Counted from the first letter of the stretch, positions 24,641-33,755 are shown. The stretch is 64,000 bases of DNA from UBA9410 sp036123585 (GCA_036123585.1 JAZADN010000089.1:7301-71300), one strand, 5' to 3'. The notes: generated by a model from the letters alone, not told the origin. Numbers and translations: made by a program.

Positions 24641-27488
24641 GCTGGCGGGCTCCTTCGTGGTCGACGTGGGCGTGGTGCTCCTGCACCGTCGCCTTGATGC
24701 GCTTGCCGTCCGCCATGAGGACCGTGATCTCGGTCCCAGCGGCCGACAGCGACGGATCGACCTGTCCGAGGCAGATCGATCGGCCGAGAGTGGGGGACAT
24801 GCGGCTGGAGGTAATCCGGCCCATGATCCGGTTGGAGTCGCCATCCACTATCTGGGCGGCCTCCTCGGGGACGATCGTGCCGTCCACCGTCTGGATGCCC
24901 ACCAGGATCGGAAGGTCGTCGCGTTCGTAGGCGTGCTTCAGCTCGGGCAGGCCAAGGGTGTCGGTCTTGTCCAGCTTCACCAGGCCGCCGAGGCCGGCAG
25001 TCGGGGCCTTCGACAAGCCGTCGGTGTCCTGACCGACGATGTAGTGGCCCTTCTCGAGGCGGAGGATCCGCTGTGCCTCCACGCCGAACGGCGCACAGCC
25101 GAGGTCGGCCCCGGTCTCCAGCAGGGCTTCCCACACGTGCAGGGCATGTCCCGACGGGACGTGGATCTCGTACGAGAGCTCGCCGGTGAAACCGATCCGC
25201 CAAATGATGCAGTTCTGCACTCCGGCGACCGCGCCTGTCCGCACGCTGAAGTAGGGGAAGGCCTCCGCACTCAGGTCGACGTCTTCAACGAGGCGGTCCA
25301 GCAGCGTCCGGCTGTTCGGGCCGGCCACGTTGATGCTGGTCAGACCACCGGTGACGGCCGTGACGTGTACGTCCCATTCCGGCTTGTAGGTCTGCAGCCA
25401 GTCCTCGAGCATCTCCCAGACAGCACCGGCGCCCGACGACGTGGTGGTCATCAGCCAGTGGTTCTCGCCGAGGCGGCCGGTCACGCCGTCGTCTGACACG
25501 ACGCCGTCCTCGGCCACCATCGTGCCGTAGCGCACGCGACCCACTTCGAGCTTCTGCCACTTGTTCACGTAAACCAACTCAAGGAGTTTCGGTACGTCAG
25601 GACCCCGGAGGTCGAGTTTGCCGAGAGGGGTCACGTCGATGAGGCCGACGTTGGAACGCACGTTGGTCGCCTCGGCCATGGCGTCGCCGTAGTGGTCCGG
25701 ACGGATCCACTGGCCAGCCAGAAGCGGAGAGGCGCCGTGCGCCTCGTGCCAGTCCTGTAGCGCCGAGCGACGTACCGGTTCGTGGATCCGCCCGGCTAGG
25801 GCGCCGAGCGAGATCGGCGAGTAGGGCGGCCGCCACACGGTGGTGCCTATGTCGGCCATGGCCACCTGATTGGCGTCGGCCAGAACGGCCGCGGCGTTGA
25901 CCGTCTCGAGCTTGCCCTGGGCGGGACCCATGGTCACGGTGGTGTAGCGCTTCATCAACTCGATGGAGTCGAACCCCTCCTTGGAGGCCTGGACGAGGTC
26001 CTTCGAGGACACGTCCTCGGAGAAGTCGACCATGCCGTGCGTGGAGCTGCGATAGCACTCCGGGTGGGCCGATCGGGCCAGGGGAGTCCGGTCGTCGGCC
26101 ATCTCCGTCGGCTTCTCCCACGTCGGGGGGTTGGCCCGGGCGGTCTGGCTTACCCGATCGTGGCGGCGGCGCAGCGCACGGTTGGCGGCCAGCGCTCCGG
26201 TCGCCCGGCCATGAGCCTCCAGGTCGTCGGTCGAACCGTCTCCATCGACGCCTCCGGCGACCAGCAGGTTTGGTGGGAGGTCTCCCGACGAGAAGTAGCG
26301 GGCGGCCGACGGATCGTAGATGGGTCGGTCACCGGCCATGTTCAGCAGGGATGTCGGCGCCGTCCATCCGGTGGCAGTCACGACGGTGTCAGCACTGAGC
26401 GTTCGACCGTCGGTGGTTGTCACCTTCGTCACGCGACCCTTCCCCTCGACGGACACGATGCCCTCGCCCTTCCTGGCGTCGAGCACGGCTACGACCTCGA
26501 CGCCAGCCCTATCCAGGTCGGCCACCGCTGCGTCGCCCTCCTCGTTGGCGGTCATGACCACGGCTTTCTCTCCAGGCCTCACGGCGTAGAGGTTGATGAG
26601 GCGTCGGGCGGCACCGGCCAGCAGCACGCCGGGGGTGTCGTTACCGGCGAAGACGTAGGGGCGCTCGATGAGCCCAGGGGCCACCACCATCACGCCGGCC
26701 CGGGCCTTCACGAGGCGTTCGGGGGCGATGGGGTGGCTTCGCTGATTCACTGCGATCCAGTTGTGGTCGTAGCGGCCGGTGACCGTCGAGTCGACGAGGA
26801 CCTCCACGTTGGGATGGGCCTCGCACGCCGAGCCCAGTTCGGCTGCTCTGGCGCGCTGGGCATCATCACCCCAGCGGAGATGGCCACCTAGCTCCGTGTA
26901 ATGCTCGACCAGCATCACCCTGGCGCCCGAATCCGCAGCCGCCAGGGCGGCCCCCATGCCGGCGGGTCCACCGCCGGCGACCAGTACGTCCGGATGGGCG
27001 TACCGCTTGTCATAGGCGCCGTGTTTGCTGGTCTTCCAGTGGATCTCACCACCCGGAGCGAACTTCCGCAGGACCTTCTGGTAGAGCGGCCAGAGGAATC
27101 GCGGCCGCATGAATGTCTTGTAGTAGAAGCCCGAGGAGAGAAAGCGGCCCAACAGTTGGTTGGCCGCAGCGAGGTCGAACTTGAGGCTGGGCCACACGTT
27201 CTGGGTGGACACCACCATGCCGGCCTGCAACTTGCGACTGCCGGCGCGGACGTTCGGCTCGTCACCCACCTGTAGGAACAGGTTCGGGTCCCAGTGGTCG
27301 GCTGTCATGATGCCGCGCTTGCGGTGGTACTTCATTGACCGGCCGAACACGTCGACGCCGTTGGCGGCGAGTGCCGAAGCGATTGTGTCGCCCTCGAAGC
27401 CGGTCACGGCCCTGCCGTTCCAGGTGAACGAGAGGCTCTTGGACCGGTCGATCACCTCCCCTGGCTGTGTGGGAAGTCGGTTGCTCAT
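24633..27488 (-). CDS. soxA: Sarcosine oxidase alpha subunit
   Basis: 951 residues, typical for the heterotetrameric enzyme that oxidises sarcosine to glycine and transfers the methyl carbon to tetrahydrofolate. The N-terminal region resembles a 2Fe-2S fold without cluster Cys. DVLVAGGGPAGMGAALA near 168 binds the dinucleotide. The C-terminal half (from about residue 560) is the aminomethyltransferase (GCV_T) domain with GFTGELSYEIHVP and GLGGLVKLDK. ATG 27488 overlaps the soxD stop and has AGGAGG 5 bases upstream. Confidence 0.92.
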   Translation of the reverse strand: MSNRLPTQPGEVIDRSKSLSFTWNGRAVTGFEGDTIASALAANGVDVFGRSMKYHRKRGIMTADHWDPNLFLQVGDEPNVRAGSRKLQAGMVVSTQNVWPSLKFDLAAANQLLGRFLSSGFYYKTFMRPRFLWPLYQKVLRKFAPGGEIHWKTSKHGAYDKRYAHPDVLVAGGGPAGMGAALAAADSGARVMLVEHYTELGGHLRWGDDAQRARAAELGSACEAHPNVEVLVDSTVTGRYDHNWIAVNQRSHPIAPERLVKARAGVMVVAPGLIERPYVFAGNDTPGVLLAGAARRLINLYAVRPGEKAVVMTANEEGDAAVADLDRAGVEVVAVLDARKGEGIVSVEGKGRVTKVTTTDGRTLSADTVVTATGWTAPTSLLNMAGDRPIYDPSAARYFSSGDLPPNLLVAGGVDGDGSTDDLEAHGRATGALAANRALRRRHDRVSQTARANPPTWEKPTEMADDRTPLARSAHPECYRSSTHGMVDFSEDVSSKDLVQASKEGFDSIELMKRYTTVTMGPAQGKLETVNAAAVLADANQVAMADIGTTVWRPPYSPISLGALAGRIHEPVRRSALQDWHEAHGASPLLAGQWIRPDHYGDAMAEATNVRSNVGLIDVTPLGKLDLRGPDVPKLLELVYVNKWQKLEVGRVRYGTMVAEDGVVSDDGVTGRLGENHWLMTTTSSGAGAVWEMLEDWLQTYKPEWDVHVTAVTGGLTSINVAGPNSRTLLDRLVEDVDLSAEAFPYFSVRTGAVAGVQNCIIWRIGFTGELSYEIHVPSGHALHVWEALLETGADLGCAPFGVEAQRILRLEKGHYIVGQDTDGLSKAPTAGLGGLVKLDKTDTLGLPELKHAYERDDLPILVGIQTVDGTIVPEEAAQIVDGDSNRIMGRITSSRMSPTLGRSICLGQVDPSLSAAGTEITVLMADGKRIKATVQEHHAHVDHEGARQRV

Positions 27489-27733
27489 GACGCCTCCTGA
27501 CCACGGATCTCGTTGGTGGCCGTGTTGCGCTCGATGGTGAAATAGCGGCGGCAACCGCCACGGCAGTACCAGGTCTCAGTGACCCAGTCGGCCGGGTTGT
27601 GCCGCATGTAGAGGTACTCACGCCACTCGCTCAGCGAGCAGGTGGCGGGATCAGGACGGGAGACGACCTCTCCCGCCGGACGAAGGTCGCCGGAGTTCCG
27701 GGGACCACAGTTGGGACAGGGAACAACGATCAT
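27485..27733 (-). CDS. soxD: Sarcosine oxidase delta subunit
   Basis: 82 residues. It opens with CPNCG and has a second Cys pair in WYCRGGCRRYF, with His in MRHNPADWVTETW, matching the small zinc-binding delta subunit. The family's characteristic W-x-x-Y-x-Y-x-R-x-N-P segment is present. The start codon overlaps the soxB stop by one base (TGATG), and its stop overlaps the soxA start (ATGA), so all four subunits should be made in step. Confidence 0.92.
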   Translation of the reverse strand: MIVVPCPNCGPRNSGDLRPAGEVVSRPDPATCSLSEWREYLYMRHNPADWVTETWYCRGGCRRYFTIERNTATNEIRGQEAS

Positions 27734-29022
27734 CAGTGACCCACCGCCGCAGCGCCCTTCTCACCGACGAGGTCTCCCTCGGTGAAGCGCTCGATGCCGA
27801 AGGCTGCGATCAGGTCCGCATTGCGGCCGGTGGCGATCGTCTCAGCCATGGTTTCACCGGCCACCGGGCCGGCCTTGAATCCGTAGGTTCCCCAGCCGAC
27901 GTCGACCAGGTAGCCCTCGACGGGCGTGTTGCCCATCACCGGGGAGTAGTCCGGGGTCATGTCGCAGAGCCCCGACCACTGTCGCAGCAGGCGCATCTTG
28001 GAGATGCCGGGCATGAGTTCCAGTACGTGTCCGGCCAGCTCCTCGGTGAACTCCAGGGTGCCATTGACCCGGTAGGTGCCAACCGGGTCCACCGACGCAC
28101 CGAAGACGAGCTCTCCGCGGTCGGTCTGACTGACGTAGACGTGCAGCGATCCCGACACAACCACCGTGGGCAGGAAAACCTTGCACGGCTCGGTGACCGC
28201 GGCCTGCAGCGGGTGTGTGGTGATGGGAAGCGGCACTCCGGCCATGTTGGAGATCAGCGACGCCCACCCCGCCGTGCAGTTGACGACGATGGGTGCGCTG
28301 ATGTCACCCCGGCTGGTCTTGACGCCGGTGACCTTGCCGCCGGCGCCCTTTCCGCCGGGGCCGGAGCCGCCTTCGACCATGATGTCGAGCACCTCGGTCT
28401 CTTGGAGAATGTGGATGTCGTGTACGTCCGCACCTCGGGCGTAGCCCCACACCACGGCGTCGTGGCGGACGATCCCGCCCGGTGGGTGATGCAGCGCCCC
28501 CAGGATGGGGTACCTGGTATCCGGGGATATGTCGAGGCTCGGTGCGGCCTCCTTGACCTCCTCGGGGCCGATGACCGACGAGTTGATGCCCTGGAGTTTG
28601 TTGACCTCGGCCCGCCAGTGCATGGTGCGCAGCGCAGAGTCAGTGTGGGCCAAGGTCAGATGGCCGCGCTTTGAGAACATGACGTTCAGGTTCAGGTCGG
28701 TAGCCATGGAGTTGTAGAGGTCCAGGCCCCGGTCGTAGAACGCCACGCCCTCCGGCGTGAGGTAGTTGGACCGAACGATGGCGGTGTTGCGGCCCGAACC
28801 ACCGCCGCCGATGTAGCCCTTGTCGACCACTGCGACATTGGTGATGCCATGGTTCTCGGCCAGGTAGTACGCGGTGGCCAGTCCGTGGAGGCCGCCGCCG
28901 ACGATGACGACGTCATAGGACGATCGCATCTCCGGTCGGCGCCACATCCGTGGCCAGTCGCCCCGGGTCAGGCCGTGCTTAATCAGCGCGCCTGCGGAGT
29001 ACTTCGGGGGTCGGTTCCCCAT
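27733..29022 (-). CDS. soxB: Sarcosine oxidase beta subunit
   Basis: 429 residues. SYDVVIVGGGLHGLATAYYLA is the FAD site. GIVRHDAVVWGYARGAD carries a His (about residue 187) at the place of the covalent-FMN His of characterised SoxB. The C-terminus DYSPVMGNTPVEGYLVDVGWGTYGFKAGP is diagnostic. It performs sarcosine oxidation and oxygen reduction. Start ATG 29022 has GGAAGGAAG about 8 bases upstream; an earlier in-frame ATG at 29061 would overlap the Rieske gene. It lies 17 bases after the Rieske oxygenase gene. Confidence 0.92.
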   Translation of the reverse strand: MGNRPPKYSAGALIKHGLTRGDWPRMWRRPEMRSSYDVVIVGGGLHGLATAYYLAENHGITNVAVVDKGYIGGGGSGRNTAIVRSNYLTPEGVAFYDRGLDLYNSMATDLNLNVMFSKRGHLTLAHTDSALRTMHWRAEVNKLQGINSSVIGPEEVKEAAPSLDISPDTRYPILGALHHPPGGIVRHDAVVWGYARGADVHDIHILQETEVLDIMVEGGSGPGGKGAGGKVTGVKTSRGDISAPIVVNCTAGWASLISNMAGVPLPITTHPLQAAVTEPCKVFLPTVVVSGSLHVYVSQTDRGELVFGASVDPVGTYRVNGTLEFTEELAGHVLELMPGISKMRLLRQWSGLCDMTPDYSPVMGNTPVEGYLVDVGWGTYGFKAGPVAGETMAETIATGRNADLIAAFGIERFTEGDLVGEKGAAAVGH

Positions 29023-29039
29023 GGGAGATGCTTCCTTCC

Positions 29040-30296
29040 TCAGTCGTCGACGCCACGCCACGGAAGCGGGTTGACCCCGGTGCCGTAGAGCGGCTGGTCG
29101 TCAGATTCGTCGCCGGACGGGATCCTGGCGACCCCGGTGAACCGGTCAGCGAGCATGTTGTGGAACCGGTGGAGCGGCTCCTCGAATCGCGGGGAGAGAC
29201 GGCCGGGCGTGTAGCCCCCGGTGGTCAGGCCTAACTGGCCGCGCTGGACGATGTCGAAGTCCTCGTAGTTCACGTCCAGCCAGAAATCGCGGGTGGTGGC
29301 GAAGTCGTCGTCGGACACGTGCGGATTCGAGGGGGGCAGCAGCCACGTGCAGATCTCGCGGGTCAAGCCGGGCGCCAGCGGCTCGAGGCGCATCACGAAG
29401 ACGTGGTTGGGGAGGACGCTGAGGAGGACATTTGGGAAGAGGGCAATGAACCGTCCGCTAGCGAGGTTGGAGTGGTCGAGACCCTCGGCGGGGGGCATGG
29501 TCGACCAGTCACCTCGTTCATCGGTGGACATCGGCGTGGTGGTCTGCCCGCAGTACATGCCCGCACCCTGGAAGCGGTAGTGGTTCTGGACACGGGACAC
29601 CTTCGACAGTTCTGGATGGACCCAGTGCAGGTGGTAGTACTCCTGGAAGTTCTCGCTGACGAGCTTCCAGTTGGCATCGATGTGGAGCGTCTGCGTCAGG
29701 TGGGCGCGCCAGTCGTCCAGCCGGTACCCGGCCAGTCGTGCGTCGAGGTCTCCGAACCACTGGCCTATCGGAGCCACATCATCGGACAGGCTGACAAAGA
29801 GCAGGCACTGCCACGCCTCGACCCGGACCGAGGTGAGGCCGTAGTCGTCCACGTCGAAGCCATCCACGCCAGCGTCGGCGAACTGGGGAGTGGACACCAG
29901 GGCTCCGTCGCGGTCGTAGCCCCAGCGGTGGTACGGGCAGCGGATCGTGGAGCCCAGAGTGCAGTCGTCTCCGAGTAACTGGGTGCCCCGGTGGCGGCAT
30001 GAGTTGAGGAAGGCCCGGAGTTCGCCCGAGGAGTTGCGGGTGACGATGACGGAGCGCCCGGCGACGGTGCGAACGATTGCGCTGCCGGGCGCGTCGAGCT
30101 CCCCGTGGACTCCGACGCACACCCAGGACGTGGCGAAGACCCGGTCCTGCTCCTCGGCGTAGAACTCCCGGTCGACATAGCAGTCCGCCGGCAGCGCGTG
30201 GGCCTCATGGACAGGACGCCGGGTCCCGATCCAGGCGTCCTCGGAGGCCCATCGGGACGCCGGGACTGCGTGCAGAACGTCGGTGGGGAAGGTCAT
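29040..30296 (-). CDS. Rieske oxygenase alpha subunit, quaternary-amine (betaine/carnitine) monooxygenase type
   Basis: 418 residues. The Rieske 2Fe-2S ligands are C100-R-H102 and C120-PY-H123. The mononuclear iron site is ENFQEYYHLHWVH with H222 and H227. Glu219 takes the place of the bridging Asp found in ring-hydroxylating dioxygenases; a Glu there is known in carnitine monooxygenase. This points to N-demethylation or C-N cleavage of betaine, carnitine, choline or stachydrine. It is the first gene of the soxBDAG run and diverges from a LysR gene. No reductase gene lies nearby. The exact substrate is inferred from context. Confidence 0.8.
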   Translation of the reverse strand: MTFPTDVLHAVPASRWASEDAWIGTRRPVHEAHALPADCYVDREFYAEEQDRVFATSWVCVGVHGELDAPGSAIVRTVAGRSVIVTRNSSGELRAFLNSCRHRGTQLLGDDCTLGSTIRCPYHRWGYDRDGALVSTPQFADAGVDGFDVDDYGLTSVRVEAWQCLLFVSLSDDVAPIGQWFGDLDARLAGYRLDDWRAHLTQTLHIDANWKLVSENFQEYYHLHWVHPELSKVSRVQNHYRFQGAGMYCGQTTTPMSTDERGDWSTMPPAEGLDHSNLASGRFIALFPNVLLSVLPNHVFVMRLEPLAPGLTREICTWLLPPSNPHVSDDDFATTRDFWLDVNYEDFDIVQRGQLGLTTGGYTPGRLSPRFEEPLHRFHNMLADRFTGVARIPSGDESDDQPLYGTGVNPLPWRGVDD

Positions 30297-30315
30297 GGCG
30301 GTCTGTGCCCTGCTG

Positions 30316-30327
30316 GCCGGTACCGGC
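30316..30327. promoter_or_regulatory. 12-base palindrome in the LysR/Rieske divergent region
   Basis: GCCGGTACCGGC is a perfect palindrome located 20-31 bases upstream of the Rieske ATG. A protein bound here would sit over the promoter or early leader of the Rieske-sox operon. It could also be a chance GC-rich palindrome. Confidence 0.35.
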
Positions 30328-30398
30328 GCGCTGGCAACTGCGCGGGAACCGTATGCCCGGTTTCACCCCATGTAAATGATCAGTAATCTCATGGAGGT

Positions 30399-31325
30399 AT
30401 GAATCAGATAACTAGCCGGCGGAACTCGACATCCGACCTGCCCTCAATCCAGGGCCTCAATACGTTCGCCATCGTGGCCCGCCATGACAGCTTCTCCAGC
30501 GCCGCCGAAGAACTGGACATCGGGCAGTCGGCAGTAAGCCACGCCATCCGCCAGTTGGAAAGGTGGTTCGGCTGCTCGTTGTTCGAACGGGACCACAGCG
30601 GCATCCGCCTCACTGACGAGGGACGGATCCTCGCTGACGGGGTAGGGGCTGGACTGTCCCGGGTGCACCAAGCAGTCCGGGATGTCCAGCACCTCCACGA
30701 CCACGACACGGAGGTTGTGACCATCTCCGTGTCCACGGCGACCGCCTCCAATTGGCTGATTCCCCGACTCGCCCGCTTCAAGCAGGACCATCAGGAGATC
30801 GACGTCCGCTGCGTGACCACGGATTCGGACCGCAACTTCGACACCGGTTCCGTCGACCTGTTCATCCCGGTCGGCCGGGCCCGGTGGCCAGGATGTCAGC
30901 GCTGGCCCCTGATGGCGGAGACCGTCTACCCGGTGTGCAGCTCTGCCTACGCTGCTTCCGTTGGGGTGTTGCCATGGGACATCGAGGTACTGATGGCCGC
31001 CCAACTTCTGACGCTCCAGGAGAGGCACCGGTCACGGATGCGGTGGTCGGAGTGGTTCCGCTCCGTTGGCGCCACTGTGCCGGAGGGCGTCGGCCAGGGC
31101 ATCACGAACGACTACACGGTGTTGCTCCACGCCGCCATGGAGGGGCAGGGCGTCGGCCTCGGGTGGCACCACCTCGTAGGCGAACTGGTGCAGCAGGGCC
31201 GCTTGGTCCGGCCTGTCGCCGAGGAGGTCACCACCGACGAGCCCCTCTGGCTGAACGCTCCACCCGGGCGAGCACTCACCTCGGCCACAGAGGCCTTCCG
31301 GAACTGGCTCCTGGCCACTGCCTGA
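30399..31325 (+). CDS. LysR-family transcriptional regulator (GcvA-like)
   Basis: 308 residues. The N-terminal helix-turn-helix covers roughly residues 15-75: LNTFAIVARHDSFSSAAEELDIGQSAVSHAIRQLE and LFERDHSGIRLTDEG. The effector domain follows, with the GcvA-like WSEWF and GQGVGLGWHHLV segments. LysR proteins usually activate the divergent operon when bound to a pathway metabolite, here probably betaine, sarcosine or a relative. TAATCT lies 9 bases before ATG 30399. The 102-base shared region holds a 12-base palindrome. Confidence 0.88.
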   Translation: MNQITSRRNSTSDLPSIQGLNTFAIVARHDSFSSAAEELDIGQSAVSHAIRQLERWFGCSLFERDHSGIRLTDEGRILADGVGAGLSRVHQAVRDVQHLHDHDTEVVTISVSTATASNWLIPRLARFKQDHQEIDVRCVTTDSDRNFDTGSVDLFIPVGRARWPGCQRWPLMAETVYPVCSSAYAASVGVLPWDIEVLMAAQLLTLQERHRSRMRWSEWFRSVGATVPEGVGQGITNDYTVLLHAAMEGQGVGLGWHHLVGELVQQGRLVRPVAEEVTTDEPLWLNAPPGRALTSATEAFRNWLLATA

Positions 31326-31364
31326 ACCGCCCTCCCACGGAAGCAGCCAGCCGAGAGGTCGGCC

Positions 31365-31370
31365 TAGTGT
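31365..31370 (+). promoter_or_regulatory. Leaderless -10 box for upp
   Basis: TAGTGT is separated from ATG 31377 by exactly 6 bases (GGACCG). No ribosome site is present. Confidence 0.5.
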
Positions 31371-31376
31371 GGACCG

Positions 31377-32000
31377 ATGCCCGAACTTCATGTCGTCGAC
31401 CACCCACTGGTCGTCCACAAGCTCACCCAGATGCGCAGGGCCGAGACCCCCAGCGAACGGTTCCGTCAGCTTCTCACCGAGACGGCACTGCTCTTGACCT
31501 ACGAGGTCACCCGGGAACTCCCGCTCCAGGAGGTCCGCATCACCACACCGCTGAGCGAGACGGACCAACCCGAGCTCGTCGAGGAACCGGTCGTGGTTTC
31601 CATTCTGCGAGCCGGCAACGGCCTCCTCGATGGCGTGTTGCGGGTGATCCCCTCGGCGCGAGTGGGACACGTCGGGCTCTATCGGGACCACGACACCCTC
31701 GAAGCCGTCGAGTACTACTGCAAGCTCCCGCCGGTCGAGGGCCGCACGGTGATTGTGGTGGACCCCATGCTGGCCACAGGCAACTCCGCCGCCGCAGCAC
31801 TCGAGATCGTGAAGCGAGGCCACCCGGCGGCCATCCGTTTCCTGTGTCTGCTGGCAGCTCCCGAGGGCATACAGGCCCTGCACGCCGCCCACCCCGACGT
31901 AGCGATCTGGACCGGGTCGGTGGATGAGCGGCTGAACGAGGTCGGCTACATCGTTCCCGGCCTAGGCGACGCCGGTGACCGGATATTCGGCACGACCTGA
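31377..32000 (+). CDS. upp: Uracil phosphoribosyltransferase
   Basis: 207 residues, the standard Upp length. It salvages uracil with PRPP to UMP. The PRPP loop VIVVDPMLATGNSA lies near 124-137. The flexible N-terminal RAETPSERFRQLLTETALLLTYE and the uracil-binding C-terminus ERLNEVGYIVPGLGDAGDRIFGT are diagnostic. The transcript appears leaderless. The 3' end overlaps the polysaccharide deacetylase start by 26 bases, so the two may be co-transcribed. Confidence 0.95.
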   Translation: MPELHVVDHPLVVHKLTQMRRAETPSERFRQLLTETALLLTYEVTRELPLQEVRITTPLSETDQPELVEEPVVVSILRAGNGLLDGVLRVIPSARVGHVGLYRDHDTLEAVEYYCKLPPVEGRTVIVVDPMLATGNSAAAALEIVKRGHPAAIRFLCLLAAPEGIQALHAAHPDVAIWTGSVDERLNEVGYIVPGLGDAGDRIFGTT

Positions 32001-33033
32001 GTTTCGGGCCCGGCGTTGGGTCGCTGTCGTCGCCGGACTGGGGCTCAGCGCCGCACTCTGGTCCGCCAGCCCGGTCCGTGCCCAGGAGGCCCCGGCGGCC
32101 GGGGCGGCGATGTCCACTGCGCCTCCGGGAGTCGTCCACCTCACCTTCGACGATGGCCCGGACCAGCTGTTCACACCAGTCCTCCTCGATCTTCTCGACC
32201 GGCACGGGATCCGGGCAACGTTCTTCCCCCTCGGCCGAAACCTGGAGCAGCGATGGGGGAGCGACGAGGTCCAGGATCTCCTCAATCGCGGACATGCGGT
32301 CGGGAACCACACCACCCACCACCGCCAGCTCACCAAGCAACATCCGTGGCGGATGGCTGCCGACCTCCACGAGGCCTCCGAGCTACTGGACACCCTTACC
32401 GGCTATCGACCGGCCTGCTACCGGGCGCCCTACGGCGACCGCGACGACACGGTGGACGAGGTGGCCAACTCGCTGGGAATGGTCCATGTCGGCTGGACGG
32501 CCGACCCCCAGGAATGGCGGAATCCGTGGGTGCCTCTGGTTCTCGACTACCTGCTTGGCGAGAGACACCACGGGTCGGTGGTCCTGCTCCATGACCGGAA
32601 GTGGCTGAGCCTCCACATCGTGGACGAGATGGCCCAACGTTTCATCGCCGACGGCTGGTCCTTCGACGTGGTGCCCGACTGCCGTCAGGGCTGGGAGCGC
32701 GAGGCGCGAATGGCCACCCGATACCCAGGCGATCCTCCCGTCGGGCGTGTAGAGGCCGTGGCAGAGGTCAAGGGTGGCTTGGCCGTCGTGGGCTGGGCCT
32801 ATGACGCGGACCGGCCGGACGGGGGCCTCGTGGTCAGGGCCGCCCTCGACGGCGACCGGGTGGTAGATATCGCGACGACCGTGCCCGACCACGGCTTTTC
32901 AGTCATAGTCGACGGACCTGTTGCTGTTCCCCTGTGTGTCTGGGTCGCCGATGCTGGCGTGCCACGCCACGACAGCCACCTCGGGTGCCACCGCCCGGGC
33001 CCGATCCCGGACTGGCAGCCCCCCGGGGGCTGA
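31975..33033 (+). CDS. Secreted polysaccharide deacetylase (NodB domain)
   Basis: 352 residues. An Arg-rich start and hydrophobic segment (about 14-32) followed by ASPVRA-QE form a likely signal peptide. The NodB domain has TFDDGP near 58-63 with the catalytic and metal Asp, the metal-binding NHTTHH near 110, and YRAPYGDRD. VVLLHD near the end of the domain supplies the last catalytic His. It removes acetyl or similar groups from a cell-wall or exported glycan. About 100 C-terminal residues form a small beta domain (VGWAYDADRPDGG). The start is GTG 31975 inside upp; a later start would lose the signal peptide. Confidence 0.82.
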   Translation: MTGYSARPEFRARRWVAVVAGLGLSAALWSASPVRAQEAPAAGAAMSTAPPGVVHLTFDDGPDQLFTPVLLDLLDRHGIRATFFPLGRNLEQRWGSDEVQDLLNRGHAVGNHTTHHRQLTKQHPWRMAADLHEASELLDTLTGYRPACYRAPYGDRDDTVDEVANSLGMVHVGWTADPQEWRNPWVPLVLDYLLGERHHGSVVLLHDRKWLSLHIVDEMAQRFIADGWSFDVVPDCRQGWEREARMATRYPGDPPVGRVEAVAEVKGGLAVVGWAYDADRPDGGLVVRAALDGDRVVDIATTVPDHGFSVIVDGPVAVPLCVWVADAGVPRHDSHLGCHRPGPIPDWQPPGG

Positions 33034-33041
33034 CCTCCACC

Positions 33042-33047
33042 TACGCT
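33042..33047 (+). promoter_or_regulatory. Leaderless -10 box for the acyltransferase gene
   Basis: TACGCT is followed by 6 bases (GCCGCC) and GTG 33054. It lies just after the deacetylase stop. Confidence 0.45.
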
Positions 33048-33053
33048 GCCGCC

Positions 33054-33755
33054 GTGGAATCTGCTGGGCACGACCACTCCGGGGTGAGCTGGCCCGCCGG
33101 ACCCCCTGACGCCGAGGCAGCGGACCTGCTCCGCGTCCAGCACAGGGTCGCCACTGCCATGGGCGTCATGGCCACCTTCGACATCGGTCCCCGCCCCGAT
33201 GCCGGACCCGGGCCGGCTATCCACGCCGCGAACCACCGCAGTCTGGCCGACCTGCTCCTGTCTACGGCCACCTTCAGCGCCTGGGGCTGGCCAATCCGAC
33301 CTCTCGTGGCCGGCGACTACTTCGACAAGGCTGGCATCGGACCACTCCTGCGAGCCCTCCGATGCATTCCCGTCCACGGCACCGAGGCCCTCGACATGGC
33401 CGCCGAAGAACTGGCGAAGGGCTGGTCCATCGCCATCATGCCCGAGGGACGGGTCGTCCCCGAAGACGAGTGGGCCGAGACCGGCGTAGGTCGAGCCCAC
33501 CCGGGCATCGGTCGCCTCGCCATTGACACCGGATTGCCGGTGGTTGCCAACGGAGCCGTCGGCACCGAGCGACTCTGGCCCCGCGGGCGACCCTTTCCCA
33601 AAATCCGACCGTGGCGACGCCCGCGACTTGTGCTCAGGAGCGAGGTGGTGGGGCCGGTTCCCGACGGGCGGTCCCGCGAGGCAACCGACCGGATCATGTC
33701 CGCCATAGCCCGTTGCGTCGCCGCCTCCGACGGAGTCACCGGAGACCGTGCCTGA
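33054..33755 (+). CDS. PlsC-like 1-acyl-glycerol-phosphate acyltransferase family protein
   Basis: 233 residues. NHRSLADLLL near 59 is the H-x(4)-D acyltransferase motif in the form NHRSLAD, and MPEGRVVPEDEW near 129 matches the F/P-E-G-R motif that binds the phosphate. The family acylates lysophospholipids or glycolipids at the inner face of the membrane. No long transmembrane helix is obvious. GTG 33054 is the start favoured by the adjacent TACGCT box; the frame extends upstream into the deacetylase gene without a better start. Confidence 0.75.
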   Translation: MESAGHDHSGVSWPAGPPDAEAADLLRVQHRVATAMGVMATFDIGPRPDAGPGPAIHAANHRSLADLLLSTATFSAWGWPIRPLVAGDYFDKAGIGPLLRALRCIPVHGTEALDMAAEELAKGWSIAIMPEGRVVPEDEWAETGVGRAHPGIGRLAIDTGLPVVANGAVGTERLWPRGRPFPKIRPWRRPRLVLRSEVVGPVPDGRSREATDRIMSAIARCVAASDGVTGDRA

